64,000 bases of DNA from Kibdelosporangium banguiense (GTDB lineage: Bacteria > Actinomycetota > Actinomycetes > Mycobacteriales > Pseudonocardiaceae): assembly GCF_017876405.1 (NCBI RefSeq), contig NZ_JAGINW010000001.1, forward strand, positions 12,413,203-12,477,202, in the 5' to 3' direction. The stretch's first letter is position 1. Each line of letters opens with the position of its first letter. Below the pieces are notes generated by a model. The model was not told where the DNA came from. It did no database searches and was given only the letters and a program-made list of their open reading frames with translations. Shown piece by piece: positions 1 to 8,151 of the stretch. Both the position numbers and the translations under genes were made by a program.

Positions 1-1007
1 GTGAACAGGTCGCCCAGCACCACCAGTTCCGGTCCCAGCAGGTTGACGATGTTGACCAGGCCGAGCGCCAGCCAGTCGACGAACTCCGCCAGCTGTTCGC
101 GGGCCAGCGAGGAATGGGCTGAGAGCTCCTTGAGAGCCGCCACGATGGCTCCCCGGGGCGACCCCTCGGGCAGTTCCAGCGCCCGGCACAGCGCGGCCTC
201 ACCGATCTCGGTCTCCCAGCAGCCGTGGCTGCCGCAGTAGCAGGGCCGGCCACCGGGCTTGACCACCATGTGGCCGATCTCGCCGAAGTATCCGCTGGTT
301 CCTCGCAAGGGCGCCCCAGCGGAGATCACGCCGCCGCCCACACCGACATCAGCCGACACGTAGACCGCGTCGGACGCCCCACGAGCGGCTCCGCGAACGT
401 GCTCGGCCAAAGCGCCGAGCTCGGCGTCGTTGCCCAGCCGCACAGGCATCCCGAGCCCTGTGGAAAGCCACTCACCTAACGGGACATCAGTCCAGTGCAG
501 GTTCGGCGCCTCGTGCACGAGGCCGTCGGAGCCGCGCACCACACCCGGTACGGACACACCGACGGCAGCCGTCTGCACGGACAGTTCGCCGGCGAGCCAG
601 CGGGTGGATTCGACGATGTGCGTGACGATCTCATCGGGCTGGCTGGCACGGCCGTACAGGTTCCAGCTGTTACGGCCGAGGATCTGGCCACCGAGTCCGA
701 CCAGTGCGATCGCGACGCCCTCCACGCGGATGTCGATCGCGAGGACCACCGCTGCGGTGGCCTGTGGCAGGACGAGCAAGGAAGGACGGCCGGCGCCGCT
801 GCGTTGCAGCGGCACCCGTTCCTCCACGACACCGGCTTCGGCCAGGCCGTCGACCAGCGCCTTGATTGTGCTGCGGTTGAGCCCCAGCTCCGTGGTCAAC
901 GCCGCGCGGGTGCACGGTCCGTCGATGTGCAGACGCCGCAAGAGTGCGGTTCGGTTGTGCCTGCGTACCTCGTCGGGCCGGGCTCCCGCGATCGGCGAAG
1001 TAGTCAC
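1..1007 (-). CDS. ROK-family transcriptional regulator (XylR-like), 3' end outside window
   Basis: The first 335 codons are visible; the C-terminal part runs off the window edge. The start is a GTG 8 bp after the permease stop, so this is the last visible gene of the sugar-importer operon. An N-terminal winged helix-turn-helix (about residues 12-70, with ALTTELGLNRSTIKALVDGL) is followed by a ROK sugar-kinase-fold domain. The ROK zinc motif is intact at residues 256-263 (C-Y-C-G-S-H-G-C). Proteins of this type repress sugar-uptake genes and release DNA on binding sugar. The candidate operators are the GTTGTG/CACAAC palindromes upstream of the operon (4520-4538 and 4945-4970), which is inference. 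Confidence 0.9.
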   Translation of the reverse strand, partial: MTTSPIAGARPDEVRRHNRTALLRRLHIDGPCTRAALTTELGLNRSTIKALVDGLAEAGVVEERVPLQRSGAGRPSLLVLPQATAAVVLAIDIRVEGVAIALVGLGGQILGRNSWNLYGRASQPDEIVTHIVESTRWLAGELSVQTAAVGVSVPGVVRGSDGLVHEAPNLHWTDVPLGEWLSTGLGMPVRLGNDAELGALAEHVRGAARGASDAVYVSADVGVGGGVISAGAPLRGTSGYFGEIGHMVVKPGGRPCYCGSHGCWETEIGEAALCRALELPEGSPRGAIVAALKELSAHSSLAREQLAEFVDWLALGLVNIVNLLGPELVVLGDLF

Positions 1008-1015
1008 GACGGCGA

Positions 1016-2464
1016 TCAGGACGTGGCGACCGCCGCACGGCGGCGCGACAGCGCGTCGACCGTAGCCGCGACAAGAAGCACGATGCCAGTGATGATGTTG
1101 ATCTCCGCCGCGCCGTAGTTGAGCAGGCCGAGCCCGTTCTGCACGACCGCGATCACGGTACCGCCGATGACCGCGTCGGTGATCTTGCCCTTGCCACCGA
1201 ACAGCGAGGTGCCACCGATGACCGCGGCACCGACCGCGAACAGCAGCGTGTTCAGCGCACCGGCCTGCGGGTCGACCGAACCGACCTTGGACGAGTACAC
1301 GATCGCGCCGATGGCGGCCAGCGAGGAGCAGACCACGAACACGCTTGCCCGGATCTTCGGCACGTTGATACCGGCACGACGGGCGGCTTCGGCGTTGCCG
1401 CCGACCGCGTAGATGTGCCGGCCGTAGCGCGTGCGGTTGAGGACGTACAGGCCGATGACCATCAGGCCGAGCACGATCGGCACCACGAACGGCACACCCT
1501 CGATCACGATCGCGCTCTGCGACCGGTTGATCGTGAAGACGTACGTGCCGACCACGGCGAGCATCGTCACAGCGGCGACCTTGGCCAGCGCGATCGGCGT
1601 CGGCTGGGTCACCAGGCCGCCGTTGAGGCGCTTGAAGTGCCGGCCCAGCGTCACCGCCGCGTATCCACCGGCCACGATCACGCAGAAGATCCAGCTGCCG
1701 CCGATGGTCAGGTTGCCGTTGGCGACGTCGTTGAGCGTCGGGGACTCCGAGCTGATCGGCAGCGTGCCGCCCTGGCCGATGAGCTTGAGGATCACGCCCT
1801 GCCAGGTGATGAACAGCGCCAGGGTCACCACGAACGACGGCATGCCGATCCGGGCGACCAGGAAGCCGGTGATGGCACCGATCGCCGCGCCGACGCACAG
1901 CGCCAGCAGCATCTCCAGCCACGCGTTCGCGGCGGCACCGGACAGCGTGATGATCAGTGCGACCGCGGAGAGCGCGGCGCCTGCCCAGATGCGCATCAGC
2001 ACCGACAGCCCGATGGCAACCACCAGCAGCGCGCAGAAGACGTAGAACACCGTGGTGCCCATACCGCCGAGCAGGTTGCCGTTGCGGACCACGTGCAATG
2101 CCATGATCGCGGCGCACACACCGGACGCGGTGCCCGCGGAGAGGTCGATCTCGCCGAGCAGCAGCACGAACACCAGGCCCATCGCGATGATGATGGTGCT
2201 GGCGCCCTGCTGGAACAGGTTCGCGATGTTGGTCAGCGACAGGAAGAATTCCGACTGCGTGGCGAAGTAGATCACCAGCACGATCAGGCCGGCCAGGGCG
2301 GGCAGTGAGCCCAGCTCGCCGCCGCGCACCCTGGCGAAGTAGTCGCCGAGCGCCTCACTGGTCGTCTTCGACGTGGTGTCGATCCCGAAGTCGGAGATCG
2401 CACCCGCGCGCTTGGCCTCCTCCGGCGCGCTGTGCGTCCCGGTGGCGGAAGGCTTTTCAGTCAT
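1016..2464 (-). CDS. xylH: Sugar ABC transporter permease, XylH type
   Basis: Inner-membrane subunit of a CUT2 (RbsC/XylH-like) sugar importer, 482 residues. A long hydrophilic N-terminus (about 55 residues) precedes many membrane segments. The family signature is seen in GLVFVLLLGEIDLSAG (about residues 95-110) and near the C-terminus in GAAVIGGTSLFGGKG. It is longer than RbsC (about 320 residues) because of extra membrane segments in the middle, as in actinobacterial XylH. It lies between the ATPase gene (56 bp away) and the ROK regulator. Xylose is inferred from family resemblance and the ROK partner; another pentose or hexose is possible. Confidence 0.88.
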   Translation of the reverse strand: MTEKPSATGTHSAPEEAKRAGAISDFGIDTTSKTTSEALGDYFARVRGGELGSLPALAGLIVLVIYFATQSEFFLSLTNIANLFQQGASTIIIAMGLVFVLLLGEIDLSAGTASGVCAAIMALHVVRNGNLLGGMGTTVFYVFCALLVVAIGLSVLMRIWAGAALSAVALIITLSGAAANAWLEMLLALCVGAAIGAITGFLVARIGMPSFVVTLALFITWQGVILKLIGQGGTLPISSESPTLNDVANGNLTIGGSWIFCVIVAGGYAAVTLGRHFKRLNGGLVTQPTPIALAKVAAVTMLAVVGTYVFTINRSQSAIVIEGVPFVVPIVLGLMVIGLYVLNRTRYGRHIYAVGGNAEAARRAGINVPKIRASVFVVCSSLAAIGAIVYSSKVGSVDPQAGALNTLLFAVGAAVIGGTSLFGGKGKITDAVIGGTVIAVVQNGLGLLNYGAAEINIITGIVLLVAATVDALSRRRAAVATS

Positions 2465-2520
2465 TCGAGGGTCCAGTCCAAGTCCGTAATGTCAGGTAGC
2501 CGGATGGCACGTCGGCCGGG

Positions 2521-3294
2521 TCAGATGGTCACCGCGTCGGGCCGGGCCAGGCCCAGCTCGCCGGACCGCCCGGCGGTGATCAGCTCGACCACCTGGGTGT
2601 TGGTCACTTCCTTGGTCGGCACCTGGGCCACCATGCGCCCCAGGTAGAGCGTCGCGATCCGGTCGGCGACCTCGAAGACGTCGGCCATGTTGTGGCTGAT
2701 GAGCACCACACCCAGGCCCTGCTCGGCCAGCCTGCGCACCAGGTCGAGGACTTGGCGGGTCTGCGCGACACCGAGCGCCGCGGTCGGCTCGTCGAGCAGC
2801 ACGACCTTGCTGTTCCACAGCACGGCCTTGGCGATCGCCACGGTCTGCCGCTGGCCACCGGACAGCGAGGCGACCGAGGTACGGACCGACTTGACGGTGC
2901 GCACGGACAGCGACGCCAGGGTCTCGCGGGCCGCCTTCTCCATCGCGGCCTCGTCGAGCATCCACTGTGAGCCGCGTTCCCGGCCGAGGAACATGTTCTG
3001 CACGATGTCGAGGTTGTCGGCCAGGGCGAGGTCCTGGTAGACGACCTCGATGCCGAGCTGCGCCGCGTCCTTCGGACCGCGGATGTGCACCTCGTTGCCC
3101 TGGAATACGACGGTTCCCGAGTCGTGACCGTAGATCCCGGCGACGCATTTGACCAAAGTGGACTTGCCGGCGCCGTTGTCACCGACCAGTGCGGTGACCT
3201 CGCCCGCGCGCACAGTGAAGTCCACGTCGTGCAGGACGTGGACCGGGCCGAAGCTCTTGTTGAGACCCTTGATCTCGAGGATCGGATCACTCAT
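2521..3294 (-). CDS. xylG: Sugar ABC transporter ATP-binding protein, single-domain XylG type
   Basis: ATPase of the importer, 257 residues. Walker A is GDNGAGKST, the signature is LSGGQRQ, and Walker B is VVLLDEPTAAL. It has one ABC domain, whereas enterobacterial XylG/RbsA carry two tandem domains of about 500 residues; single-domain versions are common in actinobacterial CUT2 systems and presumably dimerise. The ATG at 3294 is chosen because a GGAG box sits 9 bp upstream and translation begins with the typical MSDPILEIKGLNKSFG; an upstream in-frame extension has no such support. It lies 73 bp after the binding-protein gene in the same operon. Confidence 0.9.
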   Translation of the reverse strand: MSDPILEIKGLNKSFGPVHVLHDVDFTVRAGEVTALVGDNGAGKSTLVKCVAGIYGHDSGTVVFQGNEVHIRGPKDAAQLGIEVVYQDLALADNLDIVQNMFLGRERGSQWMLDEAAMEKAARETLASLSVRTVKSVRTSVASLSGGQRQTVAIAKAVLWNSKVVLLDEPTAALGVAQTRQVLDLVRRLAEQGLGVVLISHNMADVFEVADRIATLYLGRMVAQVPTKEVTNTQVVELITAGRSGELGLARPDAVTI

Positions 3295-3367
3295 TTGTGT
3301 GTTCTCCGTGAGGGAACCGGGGGCGGGTGCCAGTCGGGGGCAGGCACCCGCCCCGGAGTGTGCGGAA

Positions 3368-4492
3368 CTAGGAGATGCCCTTGGCCTGGCACAGCGGCGC
3401 GACATCACCGGTGCAGACCTCGGCGGCCTTGACGTAACCCTGGTCGATCACGAGCTTGACGTTGTCGGCGGTGATCGTCTGCGGCTGCAGCAGCACCGAC
3501 TTGACCTTGCGGTTGCCGGTCGGGTCGTTCTCCGTCTGGGTGGCGATCGCGTCGGCGGCGGCCGTGTCGTTCTTGGCCAGCGCGGCGGCCAGCTTGGCGG
3601 TCGCCTCGGCCTCCTGCTTGATCGGCTTGAAGACGGTCATGTACTGGTCGCCGCGCAGCACGGCCTGCAGACCGGCCGGGGTGGCGTCCTGGCCGGTGAC
3701 CGGGACCTTCAGGCCGACCTTCTTGAGCACCGTGATGACCGCGCCGGCGAGACCGTCGTTGGCGGCCACGACGCCGTCGACCTTGCCGCCGTTCTGGGTC
3801 AGGATCTGCTCGAAGGTCTGGCCGCCCTTCTGGTTGTCCCAGTTGTCGATCGGCTGGGACTTGACCAGCTTGAGCGTGCCGTTCTCGTACAGCGGCTTGA
3901 GCACCTTCTGCTGACCGGCGTGGAACAGGGTGGCGTTGTTGTCGGTCGGCGCACCCTCGATCTCGATCACCTGGGCGCCCTGCTTGCCCTTCAGCGCGTC
4001 GGCCATGCCCTGGCCCTGCAGCTCGCCGACCTTCGTGTTGTCGAACGAGACGTAGTACTTCGAGCTGCCGCCCAGGTTGAGGCGGTCGTAGTCGATGACC
4101 GGGATACCGGCGTTGCCGGCCTTGGTCGCGACGGTCTTGCCGAGATCGCTGTTGATCGAGGCGATGACCAGGACCTTGACGCCCTGGGTGATCATGCCGT
4201 CGGCCAGGCGGGTGAACGTGGCGGTGTCACCCTGCGCGTTCTGCACGTCGGCGTCCAGGCCCTGGGCCTTCATGGCCTCGATCAGCATCGGCTTGTCGAA
4301 GCCCTCCCACCGGGCGGACGAGGCGGTCTCCGGGAGGATCACACCTACTTTGACGCCACCGGTGCTGGGGGCAGCGGGGCCCGAGGAGGTGCCACCGCCA
4401 CCGGGCGCCGGTGCCTGGTTGGCCCCGCAAGCCGAGAGCACGAGGGCGACACCCGCACCCACGGCGGCGAGGGCAAGGGTCTTGCTACGCAT
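3368..4492 (-). CDS. xylF: Sugar ABC transporter substrate-binding lipoprotein, XylF type
   Basis: Extracytoplasmic binding protein, 374 residues. The signal peptide with lipobox is MRSKTLALAAVGAGVALVLS followed by AC, so it should be lipid-anchored on the outer membrane face. A Thr/Ser/Pro/Gly linker precedes a type I periplasmic-binding fold (peripla_BP_4) with motifs such as KVLVIASINSD and GVVAANDGLAGA. The ATG at 4492 has a GGAAGG box 6-11 bp upstream. It is the first gene of the operon xylF-xylG-xylH-ROK. A perfect palindrome lies 28-46 bp upstream of the start. D-xylose is the most likely ligand, by resemblance only. Confidence 0.88.
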   Translation of the reverse strand: MRSKTLALAAVGAGVALVLSACGANQAPAPGGGGTSSGPAAPSTGGVKVGVILPETASSARWEGFDKPMLIEAMKAQGLDADVQNAQGDTATFTRLADGMITQGVKVLVIASINSDLGKTVATKAGNAGIPVIDYDRLNLGGSSKYYVSFDNTKVGELQGQGMADALKGKQGAQVIEIEGAPTDNNATLFHAGQQKVLKPLYENGTLKLVKSQPIDNWDNQKGGQTFEQILTQNGGKVDGVVAANDGLAGAVITVLKKVGLKVPVTGQDATPAGLQAVLRGDQYMTVFKPIKQEAEATAKLAAALAKNDTAAADAIATQTENDPTGNRKVKSVLLQPQTITADNVKLVIDQGYVKAAEVCTGDVAPLCQAKGIS

Positions 4493-4519
4493 TCGTCGTC
4501 CTTCCAGTGGGACTCGAAA

Positions 4520-4538
4520 ATGTTGTGCGCCACAACAT
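4520..4538. promoter_or_regulatory. Palindromic operator candidate upstream of xylF
   Basis: Perfect 8-bp inverted repeat ATGTTGTG / CACAACAT with a 3-base spacer (CGC), 28-46 bp upstream of the xylF start codon. It is AT-rich against a GC-rich background. The position suits a repressor site overlapping the promoter. A ROK protein (1-1007) is encoded in the same operon and is the natural candidate to bind it. A second site with the same GTTGTG/CACAAC core lies at 4945-4970. Confidence 0.6.
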
Positions 4539-4848
4539 ATGCCTGCCACCCCAGTGACCGGAAGCACACTGATTCGATTCAGATGCTTTTGCGGGATACG
4601 AACTGGCAACGACGATGTAACCGAAGGGCTTCAGCCCCTTGAACAGTGACGACGCGGTCACCAGGGGTAAGTGGCCGATTCCATGAATACCGACATTTCG
4701 GTCAATCGATGTCCCACAGAGGTCACGAATTTGTTGCGGGCACCCCCGTGTGGCGTTCCGGGCCGGACTTTTCGCTGGATCCCGGCGGCTTCGAGCGCGG
4801 CCCCACAACGAATCCGCGCCGCACCCCCTCGTCGCGCAACATGCCTGG

Positions 4849-4908
4849 ATGTGCCCCAAAGTGGCGTTGGGAGCATCCAGTGCTCCCAACGCCACTTTGG
4901 GGGCACAT
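4849..4908 (+). repeat. Intergenic hairpin repeat, copy 1 of 3
   Basis: The left arm (4849-4875) and right arm (4881-4908) form a near-perfect stem of about 27 bp with one extra G, around the loop TCCAG. The core of each arm is AAAGTGGCGTTGGG / CCCAACGCCACTTT. Closely related copies lie at 22241-22299 and 32638-32692, all with ATCCAG (or its complement) in the loop. This copy lies about 65 bp downstream of the helicase gene's 3' end. It could be a terminator, a mobile miniature element or a structured RNA. The rest of 4493-4972 holds the xylF promoter region and two palindromes; I see no gene there. Confidence 0.9.
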
Positions 4909-4944
4909 CCGAGCGTGTGCGAGTTGCTTGTTAACTCGGCGGGG

Positions 4945-4970
4945 GTTTGTTGTGTCAGGTCACAACAAAC
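4945..4970. promoter_or_regulatory. Second GTTGTG palindrome, just after the helicase stop
   Basis: Perfect 10-bp inverted repeat GTTTGTTGTG / CACAACAAAC with a 6-base spacer. It shares the GTTGTG...CACAAC core with the site at 4520-4538 but has a wider spacer. It starts 3 bp beyond the helicase stop codon. It could be an auxiliary operator (looping over about 430 bp) or a weak terminator hairpin for the helicase. The stem is AT-rich and lacks a U-run, which argues against an intrinsic terminator. Confidence 0.5.
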
Positions 4971-4972
4971 GG

Positions 4973-6742
4973 CTACCAGGAGCGGAGGGTGGCGATTCGT
5001 TCCTCGAGCTGCTCGACCGAGGCCATGGCCGTGGGCGGGCCGCCGCACTGCCTGCGCAGGTCGCCGTGGATGACGCCGTGGGGCTTGCCGGTGCGGTGGT
5101 GGAACATCGCGACCAGCGTGTTCAGCTCCTTGCGCAGGCCGCCGAGACGTTCCTGGACCGACTGCGGGCGGTGCTCGACCGGCTGCGGGTCGGCCTTCTC
5201 GGCACGTTTACGGCTGCGGGAGGCCAGCTGGGCCTCCTGGCGCTGCTGCAACAAAGTCCGGACCTGCTCGGGCTCCAGCAGGCCGGGCAGGCCGAGGTAC
5301 TCCTGCTCCTCCTCGGACCCGACCGCGGTGGCGGTGCCGAACGACGAGCCCTCGTAGATCACCTGGTCCAGCTCGGCCGACGCGCCCAGGGACGTGAACG
5401 GCTTCTCGTCCTCGCCGGGTTCGTCCTCGGTCCGGTTGGCCGCCGCGAGCAGCTCGTCGTCCCAGCCGTCCTTCTCCCGGTGCGGCTTGCCCAGCACGTG
5501 GTCGCGCTGCGCCTCCATCTGGCTCGCGAGGTCCAGCAGGACCGGCACGCTCGGCAGAAAGACGCTCGCGGTCTCCCCGGGACGCCGGGCGCGCACGAAC
5601 CGGCCGATGGCCTGGGCGAAGTACAGCGGGGTCGACGCGCTGGTGGCATACACGCCGACGGCCAGCCGCGGCACGTCCACGCCTTCGGACACCATCCGGA
5701 CCGCGACCAGCCACCGGTCGTCGGACTCGGAGAACTTGGTGATGTTGCCCGTGGCTTTCGGGTCGTCGGAGAGCACCACGGTGGGTTCCTCGCCGGTGAC
5801 CTTGTGCAGGATCTTGGCGTACTCACGGGCACTGGTCTGGTCGGACGCGATCACAAGGCCACCGGCGTCCGGCACACCACCGGCGCGCAGCTGCCGCAAC
5901 CGGATGTCGGCCGCGCCGAGCACAGACGGCATCCACTCGCCGGACGGGTCCAGCGCGGTCCGCCAGGCGCGGGCGGTCTGCTCCTGGGTGAGCGGCTCGC
6001 CCAGCCGCGCGGTGAACTCCTCCCCCGCGTTCGTACGCCAGGACGCCTCACCGGAGTAGGCCATGAAGATCACGGGCCGGACGACGCCGTCACGCAACGC
6101 GTCCGCGTAGCCGTACGTGTGGTCGGCGACGCTGCGCAGCGCGCCACCGCCGTCAGGCTCGTAGTTGACGAACGGGATCGGCGAGTCGTCGCTACGGAAC
6201 GGTGTCCCCGTCAGCGCGATCCGGCGCACGGCCGGTGCGAACGCCTCACGGATCGCGTCACCCCACGACTTGGCGTCACCACCGTGGTGGATCTCGTCGA
6301 GGATCACCAGCGTCTTGCGGTTCTCCGTGCGCACGCGGTGCAGCGTCGGGTGCGCGGCCACCTGCGCGTACGTCACGGCCACGCCGCGGTAGTCGCGGGA
6401 GGTCGCACCCGTCGTGTTGCGGAAGTTGGAGTCGATCGGGATGCCGAAGTTGTTGGCCGAGCCCGCCCACTGGTGTTTGAGGTGCTCGGTCGGAGTCACG
6501 ATGGTGACCGACTCGACCGTGCGGTCGGCGAGCAGTTCCGCGGCCAGCCTCAGGCCGAACACTGTTTTGCCCGCGCCGGGCGTGGCCACCGCCAGGAAGT
6601 CCTTGGGCGAGGACGCCAGGTACTTGGTGATGGCGCGCCGCTGCCACGCACGCAGCGGACGCTGGGCAGGCGGCGGGGAGGCAGGTTGAGCCGGGGGCGC
6701 GTAGTCCGGGGCTACCACGAAACTCTTCGGCTCCTTTCGCAC
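4973..6742 (-). CDS. DEAD/DEAH-box superfamily II helicase
   Basis: 589-residue SF2 helicase of the type III restriction/SSL2-like class. Motifs in order: Walker A ATPGAGKT (residues 53-60), DEIH (149-152), TGTPFR (178-183), VSEGVDVPRL (351-360) and motif VI QAIGRFVR (377-384). The C-terminal 150 residues are charged, with coiled-coil tendency (LLQQRQEAQLASRSRKRAEKA), and may contact a partner or DNA. The GTG at 6742 gives the longest frame, but an AAAGGAG box lies inside the first codons, so translation may begin at the GTG at 6718. It is a single-gene transcript; substrate and pathway (DNA repair is usual) cannot be told from sequence. Confidence 0.85.
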   Translation of the reverse strand: MRKEPKSFVVAPDYAPPAQPASPPPAQRPLRAWQRRAITKYLASSPKDFLAVATPGAGKTVFGLRLAAELLADRTVESVTIVTPTEHLKHQWAGSANNFGIPIDSNFRNTTGATSRDYRGVAVTYAQVAAHPTLHRVRTENRKTLVILDEIHHGGDAKSWGDAIREAFAPAVRRIALTGTPFRSDDSPIPFVNYEPDGGGALRSVADHTYGYADALRDGVVRPVIFMAYSGEASWRTNAGEEFTARLGEPLTQEQTARAWRTALDPSGEWMPSVLGAADIRLRQLRAGGVPDAGGLVIASDQTSAREYAKILHKVTGEEPTVVLSDDPKATGNITKFSESDDRWLVAVRMVSEGVDVPRLAVGVYATSASTPLYFAQAIGRFVRARRPGETASVFLPSVPVLLDLASQMEAQRDHVLGKPHREKDGWDDELLAAANRTEDEPGEDEKPFTSLGASAELDQVIYEGSSFGTATAVGSEEEQEYLGLPGLLEPEQVRTLLQQRQEAQLASRSRKRAEKADPQPVEHRPQSVQERLGGLRKELNTLVAMFHHRTGKPHGVIHGDLRRQCGGPPTAMASVEQLEERIATLRSW

Positions 6743-6885
6743 ACGAATGCCCTCAGGGCGTGTCCCGCTGGACTCGTTGAGGGCATCCGCAGCCTACCTT
6801 CCGGGCTGCCGGGCCGCCGCACAGTCACCTCGGCTGGCGGGTCGAGTCGGCCAAATCACTTTCGATAGACCATGCTTGACGCGTT

Positions 6886-7962
6886 ATGAGCGACCAGCAT
6901 CCGCCACCCGAGAAGGCCACAGCCGGCGCCCCCGCGCGCCGCGGGCCAGGTGGACTGGTCAAGCGCACCCTCAAACGCGCGTGGGACGGCAGCATCTTCT
7001 CAGAGGCGGCCGAAGCGGCCTTCTGGCAGACGCTCTCGCTGCCGCCGCTGCTGCTGGGCCTGCTGGGCAGCCTCGGCTACATCTCCGGCTGGTTCGGCCA
7101 GCACCTGCTCGACGAGGTCCAGGCCAGGATTCTCGGGTTCTCCCACACGATCTTCAGCGACAACGTCGTCCGCGACATCGTGACCCCCACCGTCGACGAC
7201 ATCCTGCGGACCGGGCGTGGCGAGGTCGTCTCGATCGGTTTCCTGCTCTCGCTGTGGGCCGGTTCCTCGGCGATGTCGTCGTTCGTCGACGCGATCACCT
7301 CCGCGCACGACCAGTACAGCGTGCGCAACCCGGTGTGGCAGCGGATCTTCGCGCTGCTGCTGTACATCGTCAGCCTGGTGGGGCTGATCGTCGGGCTGCC
7401 GCTGCTGGCGCTCGGCCCGGACATCCTGCCGAACTTCTTCCCGTCGTCCTGGCGCGCGCAGGTCGAGTTCTACGTCGACCTGTTGTACTACCCCACTTTG
7501 GGCATTATCGCGCTACTGGCCGTAACGACGTTGTACAAGCTCGCGTTGCCCCGCAAACTGCCGTGGCACCGCGGAGTGCCAGGCGCCGTGCTCGCTGTCG
7601 CGGTCTTCATGCTCTCCAGCAGCCTGCTTCGGCTATACATCGGCTGGGTCACCACCACCGGGTACACCTACGGCGCGCTCGCCACGCCGATCGCCTTGCT
7701 GCTGTTCACTTTCTTCATCGGGTTCGCGATCGTCCTCGGCGCTCACTTCAACGCCGCGATCCAGGAGATGTGGCCCGCCAAGATGACCCGCAGGCAACGG
7801 CGGCGCTGGCGGCGGCTGGAGATGGAGCGGGTCGCCGAGCACATCCGCGCCGATCAGGACAAAGATCACGACAAAGATCAGGACAAACCCGCCCGCGACA
7901 AACCCGCCCACGGCGAATCCGTCCAGGAAACCGGACCGGACGTGCCTTCTCACCCTGTGTGA
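6886..7962 (+). CDS. YihY/BrkB-family inner membrane protein
   Basis: 358 residues with about six membrane segments (roughly 46-67, 122-145, 160-186, 205-227, 235-257, 264-292), the layout of the YihY/virulence factor BrkB family (once mislabelled ribonuclease BN). Function is unknown; lipid or solute export has been proposed. The cytoplasmic C-terminus is highly charged and contains a short Asp-Lys/His/Gln repeat (about residues 322-345) encoded by near-identical 12-bp units. The mycobacterial relative Rv2707 lies near sigB, as this gene does, which supports a conserved neighbourhood. Confidence 0.85.
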   Translation: MSDQHPPPEKATAGAPARRGPGGLVKRTLKRAWDGSIFSEAAEAAFWQTLSLPPLLLGLLGSLGYISGWFGQHLLDEVQARILGFSHTIFSDNVVRDIVTPTVDDILRTGRGEVVSIGFLLSLWAGSSAMSSFVDAITSAHDQYSVRNPVWQRIFALLLYIVSLVGLIVGLPLLALGPDILPNFFPSSWRAQVEFYVDLLYYPTLGIIALLAVTTLYKLALPRKLPWHRGVPGAVLAVAVFMLSSSLLRLYIGWVTTTGYTYGALATPIALLLFTFFIGFAIVLGAHFNAAIQEMWPAKMTRRQRRRWRRLEMERVAEHIRADQDKDHDKDQDKPARDKPAHGESVQETGPDVPSHPV

Positions 7963-8028
7963 CCACCCGTACTCATACCTTGGTACGACCGAAGTCAACC
8001 CGCAGGTGCATGCTCGCCGAGCGTTGAT

Positions 8029-8043
8029 ATGTCAGGCTGACAT
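8029..8043. promoter_or_regulatory. 15-bp palindrome upstream of RND exporter gene
   Basis: ATGTCAG-G-CTGACAT is a perfect 7+1+7 palindrome, 109 bp before the exporter start codon. Size and symmetry are typical of TetR-family operators, which often control RND pumps. No TetR gene lies in this window, so any regulator would act from elsewhere. An adjoining GACATTGTC adds a second small inverted repeat. Confidence 0.5.
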
Positions 8044-8076
8044 TGTCGCCCCAGGGGCACCGGGCGGCGTCTTTTG

Positions 8077-8126
8077 CGAAGCCCGCGCCGGTGTGGGAGG
8101 GCAACCCGCACGCGGCGCGGGCTTCG
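8077..8126 (+). promoter_or_regulatory. Leader hairpin before the RND exporter gene
   Basis: Perfect 14-bp inverted repeat CGAAGCCCGCGCCG / CGGCGCGGGCTTCG with a 22-base loop. It ends 25 bp before the GTG start and about 12 bp before the GGGGGAG ribosome-binding site. No U-run follows it on either strand, so it is not a simple terminator. It may stabilise or attenuate the exporter mRNA. Confidence 0.5.
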
Positions 8127-8151
8127 TCCATTCTCTCAGGGGGAGCCAAAC

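Noticed and set aside
3149..4642. 497-codon plus-strand frame opposite xylG and xylF
   Set aside because: Low-complexity Val/Leu/Arg/Gly composition, no motif; antisense shadow of a clear ABC importer.
4646..6868. 740-codon open frame on the plus strand opposite the helicase gene
   Set aside because: Arg/Gly/His-rich composition with no domain; the opposite strand encodes a full SF2 helicase with all motifs. High GC removes stop codons from the antisense frame.
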